From contig NZ_CP118246.1 of NCBI RefSeq assembly GCF_028816455.1, forward strand, positions 1 to 64,000: a DNA stretch of 64,000 bases, given 5' to 3'. Made by a program: the position numbers and the translations under genes. The notes under the pieces were generated by a model. It saw only the letters and a list, made by a program, of their open reading frames with translations, had not been told where the DNA came from and searched no databases. This DNA is from Devosia algicola. Its GTDB lineage: Bacteria; Pseudomonadota; Alphaproteobacteria; Rhizobiales; Devosiaceae. Of the stretch, positions 9,841 through 19,304 are shown one piece after another. Position 1 is the first letter of the stretch, and every line of letters begins with the position of its first letter.

Positions 9841-10479
9841 TTAGCTAATAACGACGACGCGCGTGCCGGTAGGTACGCGACCATATAGGTCGATAATATC
9901 CTGATTCATAAGACGAATGCAGCCTGACGACACATTGGTACCAATAGTGTAGGGCTCAGTCGTGCCATGGATGCGGAACAGCGTGTCGCGACCATTCTTA
10001 TATAGATAGAGCGCGCGCGGCCCCAATGGATTGGTCGGGCCGCCCGGCAGGCCACCGGCATAGGGACCATAGCGATCCGGTTCGCGCTTGATCATTGATC
10101 GCGTTGGAGTCCATGTCGGCCATTGCGCCCGACGACCAATGCTGGCATTGCCCTTGAACTGCAAGGCCTCTTCACGTCCCACGCCAATGCCATATCGCAT
10201 GGCGCGGCCACCCTCCTGAACGAGGTACAGATAGTGGGCCTGCGTATCCACAATTAATGTGCCAGGCTTTTCGCCCGTCGCATAAGGAACGTCCTGACGC
10301 CACCATTTCGGATCAACCTGACGCAAATTAACGCCAGCTACCTGATATGGTTCGCCCAATACCGGACCATACATCGACAGGTAGAATGGATTGATCGATG
10401 GCTCTATTGGTGCTCTGGTGGTGGTGCAGGCGGCTAGCGCCAGCGGCAGTCCAATCATGAATAAACGGCGACTGATCAC
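9841..10479 (-). CDS. L,D-transpeptidase (YkuD/ErfK family) lipoprotein
   Basis: Periplasmic cell-wall cross-linking enzyme. The YkuD catalytic motif is intact: His in FRIHGTTEP and the nucleophile Cys in SSGCIRLMNQD. A GTG start at 10479 gives an arginine-rich n-region (ISRRLF), a short hydrophobic stretch and a lipobox (ALAAC), so it is probably a lipoprotein. An AGG lies 9 bases upstream. The frame is open to 10692 without signal-like residues. It would form 3-3 peptidoglycan cross-links or attach proteins to the wall. An ATG at 10458 would leave too short a signal peptide. Confidence 0.88.
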   Translation of the reverse strand: MISRRLFMIGLPLALAACTTTRAPIEPSINPFYLSMYGPVLGEPYQVAGVNLRQVDPKWWRQDVPYATGEKPGTLIVDTQAHYLYLVQEGGRAMRYGIGVGREEALQFKGNASIGRRAQWPTWTPTRSMIKREPDRYGPYAGGLPGGPTNPLGPRALYLYKNGRDTLFRIHGTTEPYTIGTNVSSGCIRLMNQDIIDLYGRVPTGTRVVVIS

Positions 10480-10801
10480 GAGGTAATACCTGTACAAAAG
10501 AATCTTGATTGATAACGACCTAGATCGACCGGCCCCGTTTTGTCGAGTGCAGGAAAACCTCAGTCGCTGCAATTGCGCTATATGGTGCACAATTCGCGCG
10601 GATGTGATTGAAAAATGCAGCGTTCCTGATTCAGTTCCCAATAATTCAGTGATCACAAGAGTTTGTGCGGCGTCGATAAATCTAGGCAACACCAGAAATT
10701 CTTGTGGTTACCATTCAGATACCATGTCTTGTCTAACGCCAAGTAAATCTACCACGCCATTATGCATTTGATTTATGCCTGACATTGTCGGCGGAAATGA
10801 C
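10480..10801. other. Intergenic region without a recognisable gene
   Basis: About 320 bp separate the L,D-transpeptidase start from the pnp terminator. No open frame here resembles a protein family. The stretch is more AT rich than its neighbours and probably holds the transpeptidase promoter. I could not identify operator sites. Confidence 0.5.
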
Positions 10802-10832
10802 AAAAAAGACCCGCACCAAATTGGCGCGGGTC
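10802..10832 (-). terminator. Rho-independent terminator of pnp
   Basis: GACCCGC at 10808-10814 pairs with GCGGGTC at 10826-10832, and an inner CCAA/TTGG extends the stem. On the minus strand the hairpin is followed by six T residues (AAAAAA at 10802-10807). It lies 40 bp past the pnp stop. Confidence 0.85.
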
Positions 10833-10871
10833 CGAATATTTTTCCGTAGAAATCTGTGGGAAAAGTCGAGA

Positions 10872-12996
10872 TTACTCGGCTTTTTCTGCGACCAGTTCCT
10901 TGCCGGTCTCTTGATCGACAACTTTCATCGACAGGCGAACCTTGCCGCGATCGTCAAAGCCAAGCAATTTGACCCAGACCTTGTCACCCTCCTTGACCAC
11001 GTCGGTGGTCTTGGCGACACGCTCCTGAGCGAGTTGGGAGATATGGACAAGGCCATCCTTGGCACCAAAGAAGTTCACGAAGGCGCCAAAATCGGCGGTC
11101 TTGACGACGGTGCCCTGATAGATGGCACCAACTTCAGCTTCATCGGTGATCGACTTGATCCACTTGATTGCCGCGTCGATGGCCTTGCCATCAGACGAAG
11201 CAACCTTGATCGTGCCATCGTCTTCGATGTTGATCTTTGCGCCGGTTTTTTCGACGATCTCGCGGATGACCTTACCACCGGTACCAATCACTTCGCGGAT
11301 TTTGTCGGTCGGGATCTTCATGGTTTCAATGCGGGGAGCAAATTCACCGACTTCTGAACGAGCGGTCGTCAAAGCCTTGGCCATTTCACCAAGAATGTGG
11401 ATACGGCCGCCCTTGGCCTGTTCCAGCGCGATCTTCATGATCTCGCCGGTGATACCCGCGATCTTGATGTCCATCTGCAAGGCAGTAATGCCCGCTTCTG
11501 TACCTGCAACCTTAAAGTCCATGTCACCAAGGTGATCTTCGTCGCCCAAAATATCGGACAGAACGGCGAATTTTTCGCCCTCAAGGATCAGCCCCATCGC
11601 AATGCCGGCGACCGGACGGGGCAGGGGAACACCCGCATCCATCAGCGCCAGCGAGGTGCCGCATACCGTGGCCATCGACGATGAACCATTGGATTCGGTG
11701 ATCTCGGAAACGATGCGGATGGTGTAGGGAAATTCTTCTGCCTTTGGGCGCACTGGATTGATAGCGCGCCAGGCAAGCTTACCGTGACCGATTTCGCGAC
11801 GGCCGGGCGACCCCATGCGGCCAGCTTCACCGACCGAATATGGAGGGAAGTTGTAATGCAGCAAGAAGTTCTGCTTGATGGTGCCTTCTAGCTGGTCGAT
11901 GAATTGCTCATCGTCACCGGTGCCCAGGGTCGCAACGACCAGTGCCTGGGTTTCGCCGCGGGTAAACAGCGCCGAACCATGGGTGCGAGGCAGCATGCCA
12001 ACTTCAGAAACAATCGGACGAACCGTTGAAAGGTCACGACCGTCAATGCGCAGTCCTGTGTCGAGCACGTTCCAGCGCACGATTTTGGCCTGCAAATGCT
12101 TGAACACAGCGCCAATGACTTCGTTGGTGTAGGTGCCGTCTTCGATCTTGGTAGCAAACTGCGCCTTGACCTTGGCCTTGGCTGCATCAATCGCGGCGTA
12201 ACGGGCCTCCTTGGCGGTATTCTTGTAGGCGTCGCGCAGGTCAGCTTCGATAAAGCCCAGCATTTCCTCTTCAAGAGCCGAATGGTCTGCCCCTTCAAAC
12301 TCGCGAGGCTCCTTGGCGGCAAGTTCGGCCAGCTTGATGATGGCTTCGATGACCTTGCGGCTCTCTTCATGGCCGAAAAGCACAGCGCCAAGCATGACTT
12401 CTTCAGACAGGCTCCTTGGCTTCTGATTCAACCATCAGAACGGCGTCAGCGGTACCGGCGATGACCAGATCAAGCTTGCTGTCGTCGCGACGATCAACCG
12501 GCAGGTTGAGCACATATTCGCCATCGACATAACCAACGCGAGCCGCCCCGATTGGTCCCATGAACGGTACGCCCGAAATAGTCAGAGCAGCCGATGCAGC
12601 AACCATGGCCAGAATGTCGGGATTGTTCTCCATGTCGTGCTGCAAAACGGTAATCACGACCTGGGTTTCGTGCTTGTACCCGTCTGGAAACAATGGCCGG
12701 ATGGGCCGGTCGATCAGGCGCGAAGTCAGTGTTTCGGCTTCAGAGGGACGGCCCTCACGCTTGAAATAACCGCCAGGAATTTTGCCGGCAGCAAAATACT
12801 TTTCCTGATAATTGACGGTCAGTGGGAAAAAATCGATACCCGGTTTCGGCGACTTTGCCGAAACGACCGTGGCCAGAACCACAGTTTCGCCGAGTGTCGC
12901 CAAAACGGCGCCATCGGCCTGACGGGCGATCTTGCCCGTTTCAAGGGTCAGCGGCTGGCCGCCCCAGTTGAGTTCCACTTTATGGTGGTCAAACAT
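10872..12996 (-). CDS. pnp: Polynucleotide phosphorylase (frameshifted)
   Basis: A 3'-5' phosphorolytic exoribonuclease and degradosome component of about 708 residues. The order is RNase PH domain 1 ([13 protein letters not shown] start), helical linker, RNase PH domain 2, KH domain ([16 protein letters not shown]) and S1 domain ([18 protein letters not shown]). The reading frame breaks after MVESEAKE: the first frame stops at 12403, and the continuation [16 protein letters not shown] is in another frame. Deleting one C of AGCCT (AGGCT on the plus strand, 12409-12413) restores the protein. Because pnp is rarely dispensable, a sequence error is the likely cause. Start chosen at 12996; the upstream open frame has no homology-like content. 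Confidence 0.92.
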
Positions 12997-13282
12997 AGTT
13001 TTGCTTTCCGTTTGCCGAACATCCGCTGGCGCGGGGCGTAGCGCCCGCACAGATATTCGTTGTGCCCGCACCGCAACTGCACCCCATGTGCACGATAGCG
13101 GTTCAAATTCAGACACGGTTTCCGCCCGGTTTTTGCTGGCGAAACATGGGCAAGACAACAAGACGCTCCCAGAAATCGGGTAGCCTCACGAAACCAATCA
13201 CTGGATGATTTGTTGACCTGAGGCCTGTCTATGAGCGGCTAATAATCCTGCCATGCTCCGTCAAATACCGGTCTACGCTGGT

Positions 13283-13300
13283 TTCCTGCGATCGCAGGAA
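13283..13300. repeat. 18-bp perfect palindrome between rpsO and pnp
   Basis: TTCCTGCGATCGCAGGAA is a perfect inverted repeat, flanked by outer ACCGG/CCGGT arms. On the minus strand it lies in the transcribed gap from rpsO to pnp. In E. coli a leader hairpin at this spot is cut by RNase III for pnp autoregulation; an analogous function is inference. Confidence 0.6.
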
Positions 13301-13303
13301 CAC

Positions 13304-13325
13304 CGGTGCGGAAATATCCCCGCAC
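13304..13325 (-). terminator. Stem-loop downstream of rpsO
   Basis: GGTGCGG and CCGCACC form a 7-bp stem 22 bp after the rpsO stop. No T run follows on the minus strand, so this is a weak or Rho-dependent terminator, an attenuator or an RNA-processing hairpin rather than a classical terminator. Confidence 0.45.
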
Positions 13326-13347
13326 CAGTATTGTCCTGATGCATCTA

Positions 13348-13617
13348 CTAGCGACGCAGGCCAAGACGTTCGATCAAGGACTTGTAGCGCGCGTCGTCGC
13401 CCTTCTTGACATAGTCAAGCAGGCTGCGGCGGGTCGAAACAAGCTTGAGCAGACCGCGGCGGGAATGGTTGTCCTTGGCGTGGCCCTTGAAATGCTCGGT
13501 TAGATTGGCAATACGTTCCGACAGGATTGCAATCTGGACCTCGGGCGAACCGGTGTCGTTTGGCTTGATTGCATATTCCTGGATCAGCGCGGCTTTGCGC
13601 TCTGGCGTAATCGACAT
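13348..13617 (-). CDS. rpsO: 30S ribosomal protein S15
   Basis: 89 residues, the standard S15 length, starting [15 protein letters not shown] and containing the conserved [17 protein letters not shown] and [23 protein letters not shown]15 binds the 16S rRNA central domain and the S6/S18 platform. The start at 13617 matches the family exactly; an in-frame extension to 13701 is spurious. Its position between truB and pnp is conserved in many bacteria. Confidence 0.97.
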   Translation of the reverse strand: MSITPERKAALIQEYAIKPNDTGSPEVQIAILSERIANLTEHFKGHAKDNHSRRGLLKLVSTRRSLLDYVKKGDDARYKSLIERLGLRR

Positions 13618-13786
13618 CGGATATATCCTTTCAGATACGAGGATTTGGGTCGCCTCTTCCGGGATGTCGTCCAGGAGAGGCCATGAATAGCACGGGAGCA
13701 ATAGCCCCGTGCTGGGCGCTCTATAGTCTAAAGTGGCGCCCGACGCCAGAATTTATTGCAAAGCCGGACATGGCCCAGCCGCCAAT

Positions 13787-14698
13787 TCAGTTGAACACCC
13801 GGCGTGGCACAAACTGACCATGTTCAACATGGCCTGTAGCCACAACCTCACCCGCAAAGCTGGCCCACGCTTCGTCGAGGCTAACCGGTGCTCCGGCGCC
13901 GGTCAGAAGCACAGAATTGCCATGCTTGACACCGCTCAATTGTTGCTGGGTTAGCCGGATCTCGGGTAGCTCTATCAAACTCGTCGCAATCGGCTTTAAC
14001 AGCGCATCGCGGTCTGTCAGGTCCAGCGCTTCAAGCTGTTCAATGCTCACCGCGTCCTCATCATGAAACGGTCCGACCGCGCCACGGTGTAGTCCAACGA
14101 CATGGCCTTTCGTGCCAACCTGCTCGGCAATGTCGCGTGCGATGGCGCGAACATAGGTGCCTTTGCCGCAGACCGCCTCAAACACCGACTTCTCGCTGCC
14201 ATGGTCCAGCAGTTTAAGCGAGTCGACGTGGATTTCGCGCGCTGCCAACTCTACCTTCTCACCCGCCCGCGCCAGATCATAGGCCCGCTCGCCGTCGATC
14301 TTGAGTGCTGAAAAGATCGGTGGCACCTGGCTGATCGTGCCGATGAAGTCGGGCAAAACCGCCTCAATTTCCGCCGCACTTGCGCGATGATCGCTGGTCG
14401 CAATGACCTCGCCCTCCGCATCGTCGGTGGCCGTTGCCGCGCCCCATTTGACCGAAAAGCGATAGACCTTGGTGCCATCCTGCACAAACGGCACGGTTTT
14501 GGTCGCTTCGCCCAGCGCAATAGGCAATATGCCAGTCGCGAGGGGATCAAGCGTGCCGGCGTGGCCCGCCTTGGCCGCGCCAAACAGCCAGCGTACCTTG
14601 CCTACGGCTTGGGTCGAAGTCATGTCGTAGGGCTTGTTAAGGACAAGCCAGCCCGACACATTGCGTTTGACGCGCTTGACCTGGTTCAAGCTGACCAT
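13787..14698 (-). CDS. truB: tRNA pseudouridine synthase B
   Basis: Forms pseudouridine 55 in the T-loop of tRNAs. The 303 residues carry the conserved GWLVLNKPYDMTSTQAV motif near the N-terminus and AGHAGTLDPLATGILP, in which Asp is the catalytic residue. It lies 9 bp downstream of rbfA and upstream of rpsO, the common order in Proteobacteria. Confidence 0.95.
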   Translation of the reverse strand: MVSLNQVKRVKRNVSGWLVLNKPYDMTSTQAVGKVRWLFGAAKAGHAGTLDPLATGILPIALGEATKTVPFVQDGTKVYRFSVKWGAATATDDAEGEVIATSDHRASAAEIEAVLPDFIGTISQVPPIFSALKIDGERAYDLARAGEKVELAAREIHVDSLKLLDHGSEKSVFEAVCGKGTYVRAIARDIAEQVGTKGHVVGLHRGAVGPFHDEDAVSIEQLEALDLTDRDALLKPIATSLIELPEIRLTQQQLSGVKHGNSVLLTGAGAPVSLDEAWASFAGEVVATGHVEHGQFVPRRVFN

Positions 14699-14707
14699 GC
14701 CCCAAAG

Positions 14708-15118
14708 TTACTGGTCATCCCCGTCCTCGCCGCGTTCGATATCCTGGCGCACTTTGTCCGACCGCAACAGCGCGTCGATCCGACTGGCTTCTTCGAACGT
14801 ATCATCGATGAAAAACCGCACGTCGGGCGCGTATTTCATATTGATCTGAGGCGCAACCTGACCGCGAATGAATTTGCGATGCCGATTGAGCGCCGCAACC
14901 ACTTCTCCGGCCCGTTCGCCGCCAAGCGGCATGATATAGACATTGGCCAGTTTCAGGTCCGGCGTCATGCGCACTTCCGGTACTGTAATGACGGCGCCGC
15001 GCAGCGCGTCATCCTCAACTTCTCCGCGCGCAAACATCGCCGCCAGTGCGTGGCGGACCAGTTCACCAACCCGCAGCATTCGCTGGGAAGGCCCCGTGGG
15101 CTTGTGTTCTCTACTCAT
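14708..15118 (-). CDS. rbfA: Ribosome-binding factor A
   Basis: 30S maturation factor of 136 residues with the KH-like core: SQRMLRVGELVRHALA at the N-terminus, then LKLANVYIMPLGG and PQINMKYAPDVRFFIDDTFEEASRI. It helps process the 5' end of 16S rRNA. In related genomes infB normally lies immediately upstream; here an exported protein of unknown function takes that place, 31 bp away. Confidence 0.95.
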   Translation of the reverse strand: MSREHKPTGPSQRMLRVGELVRHALAAMFARGEVEDDALRGAVITVPEVRMTPDLKLANVYIMPLGGERAGEVVAALNRHRKFIRGQVAPQINMKYAPDVRFFIDDTFEEASRIDALLRSDKVRQDIERGEDGDDQ

Positions 15119-15149
15119 TGGCTCGACTTAGGCGCTCTGTTCTGTTCCG

Positions 15150-15822
15150 TCAATCCGCAGCCAAAAGCGCGACATCGGTTTTGAGCTGCAGCACCGCCGT
15201 CTGGACAATATCCGTCGCGACCGGCCAACTCGCCGGCATGCCAGGATTAAAGGCCTTGCCGCGCCACTTCTGATAAACCATCGCCAGGCCCTTCGGCGTG
15301 CGTTTGAACTGCATCAACATCACTTCACCGTCGCCCGCATAGTTGGGCAATGTGTCAATAAAGGCCCCACAAACAAATCCCAGCGTCGCCAGATTGTCGG
15401 CACTGTCGGCTTCGAGGCTGAAAAAAGCCGCTGGTTTGGGGCTGGCAGGTTTGGGAATAATAAGTCATCTCGCTCGAGCGGTAATCGGCGAGCGGCCGGG
15501 TTGGCTGCAACAATAGACGCGCGCCAACTGCGCTGGTCCAGTTTTCGGCGCTCTCACCCTTGGGGAAAATATCGAGGTCAGCCTTGCGCGGATCTTCGCT
15601 GTAATTAACGCTGGCCATGTCCTCCAGCGACTGCCCGGCTGCGCTGTCGAGCCAATGCGGCGCCGGCAGCGTCAATTTGTGACCGAGCGCGTTAAGCGTC
15701 AGTCGCGTGCCATCCAGCATCAGGGGTGCCGACTGAGCCAGTGCCGAACCGGCGCTGCCCGCCAGTGCGGCGACAAACAGCAGGGCCGACAGACTGGAGC
15801 GGCGAATAGACGAAATATTCAT
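15150..15822 (-). CDS. Exported protein of unknown function (frameshifted)
   Basis: No family is recognised. The N-terminus at 15822 is a clear Sec signal peptide (basic MNISSIRRSS, hydrophobic core, cleavage expected after ALA). The mature protein would be about 190 residues. The frame starting there terminates at 15355, while a protein-like continuation (LEADSADNLATLGFVCGAF, then the segment ending LLAAD) is found in another frame down to 15150. Removing one base from AGGCT at 15415-15419 (plus strand), or from the adjacent A6 run, joins them. It is transcribed toward rbfA with a 31-bp gap. Confidence 0.7.
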
Positions 15823-15948
15823 TTTTAGCCTCTCCTGCATTGCCCGACCGATAGAGTTTGGCTTTGACAACATGCAAGCAAAATCGGTGCTTCCACCGCG
15901 TCGGTAACCGGATTTTCCCGCAGGTGTGGCGCAGCAGTCGCGCCGCGC

Positions 15949-16950
15949 TCAGGTTTGGGGAGTCGCCGCCGCATTGGCGCGTCGCCGTTTCAGGCCCAGC
16001 TGATGCTCCCGCAGAATAATGAAAATGCCGGCACCTACTACCAAAAGCGCTCCCGCCAGCATCGGCACCGTCGGAATTTCGGCGAAAAGAATGTAGCCAA
16101 CGGCCAGCCCGAGTAGCATTGATGTATAATCGAATGGCGCAATGACCGACATGTCGGCGTAGCGGTAGCATTGGGTGACCAATATTTGCGCCACGCCGCC
16201 CGCCAGACCCGCCCCAATCAGCAGGGCCAGTTGCTGGCCGTTGGGCATGACCCAGCCGAATGGAAGGCTGAGCAGCGACAGCAAACTCCCGGTAACAAAG
16301 AAATATAGCACGATCGTCGCCGTCATTTCGGTCTGTACAAGATTGCGAACCTGCAGCATTGCGGCGGCCGCGAAAAACGCTGCCGCAAGTGCCGCAAGTG
16401 CCCCGATTGATTGCCCGCCGATCTGGCTCCCATCGCTCAAAATGCTGAGACGCGGCCACAAAATGACCAACACCCCGACCAATCCGACAATGACCGCCGC
16501 CCAGCGATATAGCCGGACCTGCTCCTTGAGGAGTATGGCGCTCAGCACTACGATCAGCAGCGGCGTGGCGTAGCTGATGGCAATGGACTCGGGCAGAGGC
16601 AATTGCGTAAGACCGTAAAACCCCAGGCTCATTGAGGTAATCCCGATAGTGCCGCGAAGAACGTGTCCGAGTGGCCGCTTTGTACTAAATCCCTGCCTGA
16701 GTTCTCCCCGAACGACCAGCATGATCAAGACCGGTATGATGGCAAAAGCCGAGCGGAAAAACACCAATTGTCCGGCAGGAATGCCCTCGGCGGCTTTGAG
16801 CATGGTGGACATGCTGACAAAGATGCAAACCGCCGCAATCTTGAGGCCGATACCCAATAAAACCGTGGCGTCCGTCTGGGTGCCTTCGCTGTCGAACACG
16901 TCAATACCTTCAATATGCAGGAACGCACGAGGCGGCACATATCCCCCCAA
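15949..16950 (-). CDS. EamA/DMT-family transporter
   Basis: A drug/metabolite exporter-type membrane protein of 333 residues with about ten hydrophobic segments in two EamA repeats: the first from about residue 28, the second around the stretch ALAAAFFAAAAMLQVRN. The C-terminus is basic (GLKRRRANAAATPQT). Substrate unknown; relatives export amino acids, purines or riboflavin. The start at 16950 gives a 25-residue hydrophilic leader, and an internal ATG could be used instead. It stands alone between divergent or unrelated genes. Confidence 0.85.
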   Translation of the reverse strand: MGGYVPPRAFLHIEGIDVFDSEGTQTDATVLLGIGLKIAAVCIFVSMSTMLKAAEGIPAGQLVFFRSAFAIIPVLIMLVVRGELRQGFSTKRPLGHVLRGTIGITSMSLGFYGLTQLPLPESIAISYATPLLIVVLSAILLKEQVRLYRWAAVIVGLVGVLVILWPRLSILSDGSQIGGQSIGALAALAAAFFAAAAMLQVRNLVQTEMTATIVLYFFVTGSLLSLLSLPFGWVMPNGQQLALLIGAGLAGGVAQILVTQCYRYADMSVIAPFDYTSMLLGLAVGYILFAEIPTVPMLAGALLVVGAGIFIILREHQLGLKRRRANAAATPQT

Positions 16951-17244
16951 GGCGTCCGTAAACCGGATAAAATCTCGTTCTGGCAGACAGTTTCACCGCG
17001 CAGGCAGGCACCCGGCGGATGTTGGCGGGACGATGTCAAAGCAAAGTTTGCGCAATCGATTCCAGCCAAATTCAGCATAGGCCAGAAATATGGTCTGAAC
17101 CAGTTTCGATGACAAAAGCCTGATTAACGAAATGTTGGATAAGTTCCCATTCACTCAGCGCATAGCAGGATTTCTGATTATACCACTACTCAGCAGGGCG
17201 GGGATAACTTAGTTATTGCTCATCCAAGGAAAGGGAACCAAGTC

Positions 17245-17388
17245 ATGAACATTCGTCAAAAACTCGCTCAATTCGCTCAGTATCAGCAGACCGTGCGTGA
17301 ACTCAACTCGCTTGACACCCGTTCGCTCAATGATCTGGGTATCAACCGTTACGACATCAAGAATCTGGCCCGCAACATGGCCCGCTGA
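17245..17388 (+). CDS. DUF1127 small protein
   Basis: A 47-residue protein starting MNIRQKLAQFAQYQQT and ending NLARNMAR, with the DUF1127 core RELNSLDTRSLNDLGINRYDI. An AAGGGAA sequence lies about 10 bases before the ATG. In related alphaproteobacteria these arginine-rich microproteins influence small-RNA and phosphate or stress regulation; the role here is not known. A terminator follows, so it is a single-gene transcript. Confidence 0.88.
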   Translation: MNIRQKLAQFAQYQQTVRELNSLDTRSLNDLGINRYDIKNLARNMAR

Positions 17389-17418
17389 TTGATCGCAATC
17401 AGGTTTGGAATGGTAATG

Positions 17419-17442
17419 AAGGCGTCCAATCGGGCGCCTTTT
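17419..17442 (+). terminator. Rho-independent terminator after DUF1127
   Basis: AAGGCG at 17419-17424 pairs with CGCCTT at 17435-17440, followed by a short T stretch. The hairpin is 30 bp past the DUF1127 stop and 16 bp before the end of the convergent ybaK-like gene, so it may serve both. Confidence 0.75.
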
Positions 17443-17457
17443 GTCTGTCTGGAAAAC

Positions 17458-17931
17458 CTAGCGGATGAGGTCGGCTGAGATGGCGCCGAGCGCGCGAATG
17501 GCGTCGGCTGGATTGAGTCGGACCTGCAGGCCCCTTTGGCCGCCATTGAGGAATATTTCTTCCTCCAATATCGATAATTCTTCAATTAATATAATAGTTT
17601 GCCTTTTTTGTCCGAACGGGCTGATACCGCCGACCCGGTAGCCGGTCTGTCGTTCGGCGTCGGCTGGTTTCATCATCTGCGCCGACTTGCCACCTGCCGC
17701 TGCGGCGAGCTTTTTCATGTTGATTTCCTCGTCCGATGGCACCACGGCACAGACAGGCTGGCCGTCCACCAGAGCCATCAGTGTCTTGTAGACGATACTG
17801 GCTGAAACGCCCATCGCCTCGGCCGCCTGCAACCCGACGCGGTCAGCGTTCGGATCATAATCATAGGTCGCCAAACTGTAGGCGATGCCGGCAGCATTAA
17901 GGGCTAGGGTGGCGGGGGTGGTTCTGGACAT
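17458..17931 (-). CDS. YbaK/EbsC-type Cys-tRNA(Pro) deacylase
   Basis: A trans-editing enzyme that hydrolyses mischarged Cys-tRNA(Pro). About 157 residues, starting MSRTTPATLALN. Conserved elements are VYKTLMALVDG, AVVPSDEEINMKKLA and GYRVGGISPFGQKR, the last being the family signature. The start at 17931 matches the family; the frame extends a further 11 codons upstream. Single gene, convergent with DUF1127. Confidence 0.9.
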   Translation of the reverse strand: MSRTTPATLALNAAGIAYSLATYDYDPNADRVGLQAAEAMGVSASIVYKTLMALVDGQPVCAVVPSDEEINMKKLAAAAGGKSAQMMKPADAERQTGYRVGGISPFGQKRQTIILIEELSILEEEIFLNGGQRGLQVRLNPADAIRALGAISADLIR

Positions 17932-17964
17932 TCCCGCTTTTATCAAGCCGGTGACATTGCGCAA

Positions 17965-18304
17965 GCCGATGCTGCATTATGTTAGCAGTCTGCTAACCTT
18001 GACGGCACCCATCACCACCAATTAGGCTCATTTGATATGCGCGTAACGCATAGCTCGGTCGTTTGTAGAAACTGGCGAAAATCCGTCGTGACGCCGCCAC
18101 CGAAAAAGCGGTCGAAAAATTCCTACGTAATTTTTCTTGGGTTTTTTTGCCAAAGATGCTGAACTAATTTCTCAGTGGGTGCTTATGCATCAGACCGTAA
18201 TTTCTGCGTAGCCCAATGGGGAGTAGTTTGGGCCCGAAATTTCCTACTGATCAGCAAGACTAGATCCGGTCCGGTGACAAACCGGCAAAGCCATGGAGAC
18301 CACA
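17965..18304. other. Intergenic region upstream of the osmoprotectant operon
   Basis: No gene is seen in these 340 bp. They contain T-rich tracts around 18127-18150 and presumably the promoters of the ybaK-like gene (minus) and the yehZ-like operon (plus). No operator could be defined by eye. Confidence 0.45.
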
Positions 18305-19216
18305 ATGCGCCTCATCACAAAAATGCTCAGCACCGCCGCAGTCCTGGCCATGACCATCACAACGGCCAGTGCGCAAGTTGTCGTGTCGTCCAAGATTGAC
18401 ACCGAAGGCGGCGTGTTGGGCAATATCATCCTGCAAGTGCTCAAGGCCAACGACATTCCGGTCGAAGACCGCATCCAGCTTGGCGCGACCCCGATCGTGC
18501 GTGCCGCCATTACCGCGGGTGAAATCGACATTTACCCTGAATATACCGGCAATGGCGCCTTCTTCTTCGACAAGGCCGACGATCCGCTGTGGAACGATGC
18601 GGCAAAGGCCTATGAGGAAGTCAAGAAACTCGACTATGACGCCAACAAGATCGTCTGGCTCCAGCCAGCCCCTGCCAACAATACCTGGGCCGTGGCCGTG
18701 CGCAGCGATGTGGCCCAGGCCAATAATATCAAGACCTTCTCCGACTTCGGCAAATATGTAGCGGGCGGCGGCGACATCAAGTTGGCGGCGTCGTCTGAAT
18801 TTGTAAACTCGCCAGCAGCACTGCCCAAATTTCAGGAAGTCTATGGCTTTACCCTTAATCCTGACCAGTTGGTGACCCTCTCGGGTGGCGACACGGCGGC
18901 AACCATTGCTGCCGCCGCCCAACAGACCAATGGGGTCAACGCCGCCATGGTCTATGGCACCGACGGTGGCATTGCTCCATCGGGGCTGACCGTTTTGACC
19001 GACGACAAGGGCGTGCAACCTGTCTATCAGCCCGCGCCGATCATCCGGGAGGCCGTGCTGAACGAATATCCGCAGATCGCGGACTTGCTGGCGCCGGTTT
19101 TCGCCAAGCTTGACCTGACGACACTTCAGGATCTCAACGGCCGCGTGCAGGTGGGTGGCGAAGCCGCCTCCGCTGTTGCCGCCGACTTCCTGAGCAGCAA
19201 TGGTATGGCCAAATAA
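18305..19216 (+). CDS. Osmoprotectant ABC transporter substrate-binding protein (YehZ/OsmF-like)
   Basis: Periplasmic binding protein of the OpuAC/YehZ family, about 303 residues. It has a signal peptide (MRLITKMLSTAAVLAM, cleavage after SAQ) and the family segments GATPIVRAAITAGEIDIYPEY and TGNGAFFF. The start at 18305 is preferred over an in-frame ATG at 18293, because GGAG at 18295-18298 is correctly placed as its ribosome site. It leads an operon with two permeases and an ATPase. Likely ligands are glycine betaine-like compounds, although YehZ-type systems have low affinity and may have other substrates. Confidence 0.88.
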   Translation: MRLITKMLSTAAVLAMTITTASAQVVVSSKIDTEGGVLGNIILQVLKANDIPVEDRIQLGATPIVRAAITAGEIDIYPEYTGNGAFFFDKADDPLWNDAAKAYEEVKKLDYDANKIVWLQPAPANNTWAVAVRSDVAQANNIKTFSDFGKYVAGGGDIKLAASSEFVNSPAALPKFQEVYGFTLNPDQLVTLSGGDTAATIAAAAQQTNGVNAAMVYGTDGGIAPSGLTVLTDDKGVQPVYQPAPIIREAVLNEYPQIADLLAPVFAKLDLTTLQDLNGRVQVGGEAASAVAADFLSSNGMAK

Positions 19217-19304
19217 TCCAGCCGGGGCCGGTTGTCGCGCCGGCCCTTACCGCCGCCACATAGTGTTTGTGTCGGAAATTCTGAGCGAAAAAACCGGCGG
19301 TCGC

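Noticed and set aside
15692..16459. A 255-codon open frame on the minus strand
   Set aside because: It overlaps the EamA exporter in another frame, and its composition is shadow-like; the exporter has clear membrane repeats.
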